Positions 6,712 through 10,999 of a DNA stretch of 10,999 nucleotides are shown here, piece after piece (positions within the stretch are counted from its first letter, which is position 1; every line of letters starts with the position of its first letter). Under the pieces are notes generated by a model. That model did no database searches and was not told the DNA's origin. It saw only the letters and a list, made by a program, of their open reading frames with translations. Origin of the DNA: Pleurotus ostreatus/Saccharomyces cerevisiae fusant. Taxonomy: Eukaryota; Opisthokonta. A program made the translations under genes and the position numbers. The stretch spans positions 1 through 10,999 of the forward strand of contig JAMQCK010001188.1 in assembly GCA_024196135.1 (NCBI GenBank), read 5' to 3'.

Positions 6712-9700
6712 TCATGAGGAGACCTTGAAGACGAAGGGCGCATTTTCAACGAGCCATTCGATGGTAAGCGCTTTACCAGCCATGTCGCTGAACTCCGCTC
6801 CAGGGTTTGACGAGCGCATCAGCGTGGCTACAAGTCACCGTCAATAACGACAAGGGAGCAAGCAGGAAACCACTCACGTCCAAAGACTACGCCAAGATTG
6901 CGCGCGTTCATGAGATTCCGCTCCGCACGCTCGAATACCCTGCACTCCTGTTAGCGAGAGTATGATTGAGGCGATGGACAACATACCGATGCAAATGAAG
7001 CATGAGTACACGCAATGTGTAGTAATGCGGCGGAGGAAGGCTGTTGACCAGATCCAACAAAGCTTTATTCTTCGTCGGAATATCCTTGATCTCCACCGCC
7101 GACATGAATTGCTCATGCAGCTCGAAGGTGAGCAAGGGGTTGGGCAACGAGCGGAAGTACGACTTGAGGACCGACGTCACGCTGCAAATGTCGTTGAAAC
7201 GGTCGGAGTCCCGAAGATCGAACGACAGGTAGTCGCCACGTTCGAAGAGCTGCGTTATGGCCTTGCTCTGGTTGGATCCGCCAGTCTTCCGGTAGATGCC
7301 TTCGTAGTCGAGCGCGGACGCCTCTACGGCGTCGATGCACTTCTCGACGATGACAGGCACCTGGCGTTCCTGCCCGGCCTTGGCGGCATCCGCCTGCACT
7401 TGCTCTACCAGGTCACGACCGAACATGGAAGGCGCTGAAGTACGATTAGGACAGCTTGCACGTATAGGTGGATGGACGTACGGAGAGGACCGTGCGACTC
7501 GTCGCGGTTGCCTGAGCCGTGTTGTTGGCCACAGGATGTCTGCACGAGGTTCAGGCAGCGTACGTGCACAGCGACATTGCAGACTACCAGAAACTCAGCG
7601 ACCTGAACGCAGTGGATGAATAGCTGACTTACCAGTGCAGCGCAGTTGTGAGCCCCACATCTTGTCACCGCAGTGGTCGCACCGAGTGAAGCGCAAGATG
7701 CTGAGCTGCTGGAAGTTGTGCTCCTGAATGCCTTTCGTTCCCTTGCCATCTGGGCTGGGCACGGGTGCCTCTTTCGCCTTCGGCCTGAACCACTTCGCCT
7801 TGTTCGGTGTCAGATCAGCGTCCAGTCTGACAACCCGGATGGCATTCTGGCTATCATCGCTCGCAGAAGGCGGCAAGATGACGGGGTTCATGGGGCCCGA
7901 GATGATGGGAGGTGCCGGCGGGGGCGCTTGTTGGGGCGTCGTAGGACGCTTCTTCCTTAGTGATGCCGAGCGACCCATGGGCTGCTTCTGGGGCGTCTCG
8001 GGAGCCATCTCAAGCTTGCGAGTGTACTGCGCGCTCAGCTGAGCAAGCTCTTCGTTCCGCGCGTTGAGGGTGGTCGTCTCTTCGAGGAAGACGTCACGGA
8101 CGGCCTTGAGCTCTGCGATCTCGCGTTGCAAGGCTTCCCGCTGCTGCGTTAGAGGAACAAGGTCGTGCTGGTATTGCGACTTGATGTTGTCCAGACGCAT
8201 AGACAGTGTACGACCGAGGTTTGCAGGTGGGTCTGGATTCGTTGGGCTGGAAGCTGCGTCAGATGAATACCAGGGCGCTACAAGTGGCACGCACCTCTTA
8301 GCAGTGTTCAACTCCTCGACCTCGGCTAGCGTCATATCGCGCTCGACCTTGAGTTTCGACAGGTCTTGTTGCAAGCCCGATAGCCTCTCGTCCATCTCCC
8401 GGGTAGCCTTCTGACGGACTTCTTGTCGCCGATTGTCACCCGAAAGCGCCGTTAGCCTGGCGGCCTGGCCCGAGAGGAGGACACGAAGTCGAGTAACCTC
8501 GGCTTCCGCTTCACGCCGAGCCTTCAGCTCACGATCGTACTCGGTCTGGGCGACGGAGAGCCCGTCGATGTACTGCTTGCTTGTGCGCTGTCGTGCGTAT
8601 GAGCGACAGGACGGAAGAAAACTCACGAACGACGTACCTTCTCGCTATCGAACTTCGACCTGAGCTCGTTGACCTCTGCCGACTTCGAGTTCCAGGCGGT
8701 GAGGATCGCTTCGACGAACGCCCGATCCAGCTTCATGTCCTGCGCACCACGTCCCCTGGCATCAACAAGCGCGTCCTGCAATCGCTGCATGATGGCTTCA
8801 GATTGCTCCGTTCGTAAAACGCCTCCCTCGGTCTGCGAGATAGCAATGCGCGGAGGAGCGTTTCTCTCCATACTGGGGCGACCAGCGGTTGACTCGGATA
8901 TCGCACGTGCACGCAACGGCATTGCAGGATCGCCCTTGCCCAGGATATGCCTCATTGTGATGTCAGGAGCGATGACTTTCTAGAAGTAATGCGGATACTC
9001 ACAAAGATGCGCCGTTCGCCGTCGCCTTATGATGTTTCCCCTCCGAGCCATGAGCAGTGGATGGCCTTTGTGGCAGCCCCTGCGGCTTCTCCGACGTCGG
9101 AGTCAGCGCCTCGTCGCCCGCGTCTGCAGAGTCGGCGGCAGCCTTCGCGCGAGCCTCCAGCTTCGCCGCCGCGTCCTTGTTGTCGGACTTCTCTGCGAGC
9201 ATAGCCAGCTTCTTCTGGATGTCCGCAGAGCTCATGGACCCAGAGCCGCCTTTGCTCATGCCTGAGAATAGCTCGGAAAAGTCGGCGGTGTTCATGGAGA
9301 AGCGGATAGGCGGCAAGGCGGGGGCGATGTAAGTTGCAATGGACGTGCGCTCGACCGGTGTCGACTCGTGTAAGTCCTCTGACGCGCTGTCGGGCGAGAC
9401 GGGGTCCTCGGCGGACGCGGATGGCCGGCGGTCCAAGCTCCTCTTGGGTTGACCACTGCGAGTCGAGCCATCGCCTTCGGCCTCCGTGTCCGTACCGCTC
9501 TCGATGCCCATCGGGACGTCAACACGGTGCGTAGGGGAGGTGGGGTCGTCTCGGCCGGCATGACTCCCAGAGCGAGCGCGTCCTGGGTTCGGTGAGGCTC
9601 CCCGAGTAGCGCGCTCGTCAAACGACCGTTGTGGTCGCAAGCCAGAGCCGGCAGACAGCGAATCGTCGGACGATCGTTGCACTTTACCACGAACATCGGG

Positions 9701-10999
9701 CATGGAGCGTGCATTGTCAAGTCCGTGGTGGGGGTATGGCGCAGCAGGCGAAGAATCGCTGTGCAAGAGGGGAGGTCGGTCCAGTGTAGCAGTCCTGTCA
9801 TTCATTTCGTCGGGCGTGAGTGGTAGTGTGCGCTCGCTTGGAGTTGTCGGGGACGTATGGAACTGACTCGGCGATGGACTGGGCGTACGAGAAGAGCTGC
9901 CATTGTCTGGCACAGAGGGAGGTGTCGGAGACCGAGAGGAGGTCGAAGGACGCCCAGGAAAAGACGCTGAGAGTGGCGAAAGCGAGGGGGAGGATTGTGG
10001 CGGACTAACGGGTCCGTTAAGGTTGGTCAGGCTGAGCCCAGGGTTGATAGACCGCCGCTTATTGCGCCGCGCCTCGTCGGCAGGAGTCAAGCCACTGTTC
10101 GAGCTTTCAGATACAGTAAGATCACGGCTCGGTTTGTTCGGTATATGCAAAGGTTTGGTCGCGTACCCTGCTCGCTCTTGTTCTTGCTCAGCAAAGGCGG
10201 CATAGGCTGGTAGAGCTTTGCGCTTCACGTCGCTCCTCGAGGTTTCAACAGATGAAGCCGAGGCAGTACGGTGCATGGGCGGGTGTTGGAAGCCAGGCTG
10301 GTGCTCTCCATGATCCTGAGGAGGGGCCACAGTGACAGAGGGCGGCGCTGCATTAGCACTGTCTTGGCGAGACAGCGGGTTTGCAGATGTAGGTACAGAG
10401 GGGGTAGCGGGCGTCGACCTGTCGCCGGTTTGCTGTCGGTGACGATCGAATGACTCCGTCGCAGAGACGGGTGTCTAGAAAGATTGTCAGTATACGACCT
10501 TGCGGTTATATTCAACACGTACTTGTCCTTCCCTGTGGTACTGCCGCTCACGCGACTTCGAGTTGCCACTGCCCCCCGCTGCACGTTCTCGTTCCGCCTT
10601 GCGCTGAGTATGCTTCCTGATTCTGATCATGCGGTCGTTATGACACTTCATGCAGTAGATGCCTTGACTGGTCTTGGCGAATACGAGGTCGTCGATCCTG
10701 TTCTTGCAGACTTTGCAGGTGAAGCAGTGGGCGTGGAAGGAGTCGTCGCCGGTCATGATGGCCTCATCGAGGATGGGCTGGTGGCAGAGACTGCAGTTGT
10801 AGGAGCAGTTGGCGCATATGGGCGAGCCGTCGGAGAGAAGAAGTAGGTTTGTGTCGGCGGTAACCTGGTTATGGCATTTCGCGCACTTGAAGCAGCCGAC
10901 ATGGAAGAGTGATTGACTGTGAGGAAGGGATGTTAGCGATTGACAGGGGAGGTGATTGACGCGGGGAAGGACGGCGCATCAGGCGCGTCAATTACAGAT
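6712..10999 (-). CDS. LIM-LIM/C1/RhoGAP Rho GTPase-activating protein (5' end missing)
   Basis: This cytoplasmic protein would speed GTP hydrolysis by Rho/Cdc42-type GTPases and so shape polarity, actin and cell-wall growth; the layout matches the fungal Rga1/Rga2 group. Exons in gene order: 10916-10523, 10474-9003, 8950-8638, 8587-8295, 8246-7633, 7583-7482, 7434-6987, 6939-6878, 6827-6712; introns are 47-52 nt and all junctions keep frame, with TGA at 6714-6712. About 1270 aa are visible. LIM1 is partial (H5, C8, C11, C14, C34, C37). LIM2 is complete (C41, C44, H61, C64, C67, C70, C88, C91). A Ser/Pro-rich disordered region covers about 95-500 and a coiled coil about 730-905. C1 spans 1000-1046 with all His/Cys ligands. 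RhoGAP fills about 1067-1268, with the arginine finger in GIYRKTGG (R1111), LKSYFRSLPNPLL and NARNLGVVFGP, so it looks catalytically intact. The exon upstream of 10917 is not settled: a GTAATT donor at 10995 would give a 79-nt intron, or the donor lies outside the window. Confidence 0.92.

Noticed and set aside
6291..6715. Minus-strand open frames encoding a His-Thr-His-Thr run
   Set aside because: The run comes from translating the (TG)14 microsatellite; nothing else in the peptides resembles a protein family.
6962..7438. A 158-codon plus-strand open frame opposite the RhoGAP domain
   Set aside because: It is antisense to clearly conserved RhoGAP coding sequence with the arginine finger and is explained as a complementary-strand shadow.
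10475..10522. Reading straight through this segment to extend the LIM exon
   Set aside because: It contains an in-frame stop, and GTACGT...CTGAC...CTAG marks a normal 48-nt intron joining REGQ to TPVSATESFD in frame.
1..10999. Search for a biosynthetic cluster, mobile element, CRISPR array, tRNA or rRNA
   Set aside because: The three genes are unrelated conserved cellular genes. I saw no terminal repeats, transposase or integrase motifs, spaced direct repeats or RNA-gene structure.

Overview
This window looks like nuclear DNA from a filamentous basidiomycete, probably a mushroom-forming Agaricomycete. The evidence is dense small introns (mostly 47-60 nt) with GTGCGT/GTACGT/GTGAGT-type donors, CTGAC or CTAAC branch sites close to the acceptor, GC-rich codons, and proteins that match fungal families. 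No bacterial-style operons, rRNA, tRNA, CRISPR array, virus or transposon was seen. Three multi-exon protein genes account for most of the sequence. I assembled the exon models by hand from reading frames, splice signals and expected domain continuity.

Layout. (1) Positions 1-2613, + strand: the 3' part of HSE1, the STAM-like subunit of the ESCRT-0 complex. It shows the ubiquitin-interacting motif, the SH3 domain, the GAT/coiled-coil region and a very long Pro/Gln/Tyr-rich tail; the N-terminal VHS domain lies upstream of the window. (2) Positions 2614-3580: intergenic, holding the HSE1 3' end and the promoter/leader of the next gene, with a perfect 8+8 inverted repeat, a TATA-like box and a possible 15-codon upstream ORF. 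(3) Positions 3581-5702, + strand: a complete CorA-family divalent-cation (Mg2+) transporter of eight exons, about 589 aa, with two C-terminal membrane helices and the GMN signature. (4) Positions 5703-6711: a convergent intergenic region with a (TG)14 microsatellite. (5) Positions 6712 to beyond 10999, - strand: most of a Rho-GTPase-activating protein with LIM-LIM, a disordered Ser/Pro region, coiled coil, C1 and RhoGAP domains. Its 5' end lies outside the window.

The three genes do not form a pathway or cluster. They act separately in endosomal sorting of ubiquitinated cargo, Mg2+ transport and Rho/Cdc42-type polarity signalling. I found no convincing undescribed system. The points most worth a second look are an awkward splice junction just before the first membrane helix of the CorA protein, two stop-free introns of 3n length that could be retained in frame, a Val in place of the usual Ala in the HSE1 ubiquitin-interacting motif, and an ordered-looking island inside the disordered HSE1 tail.
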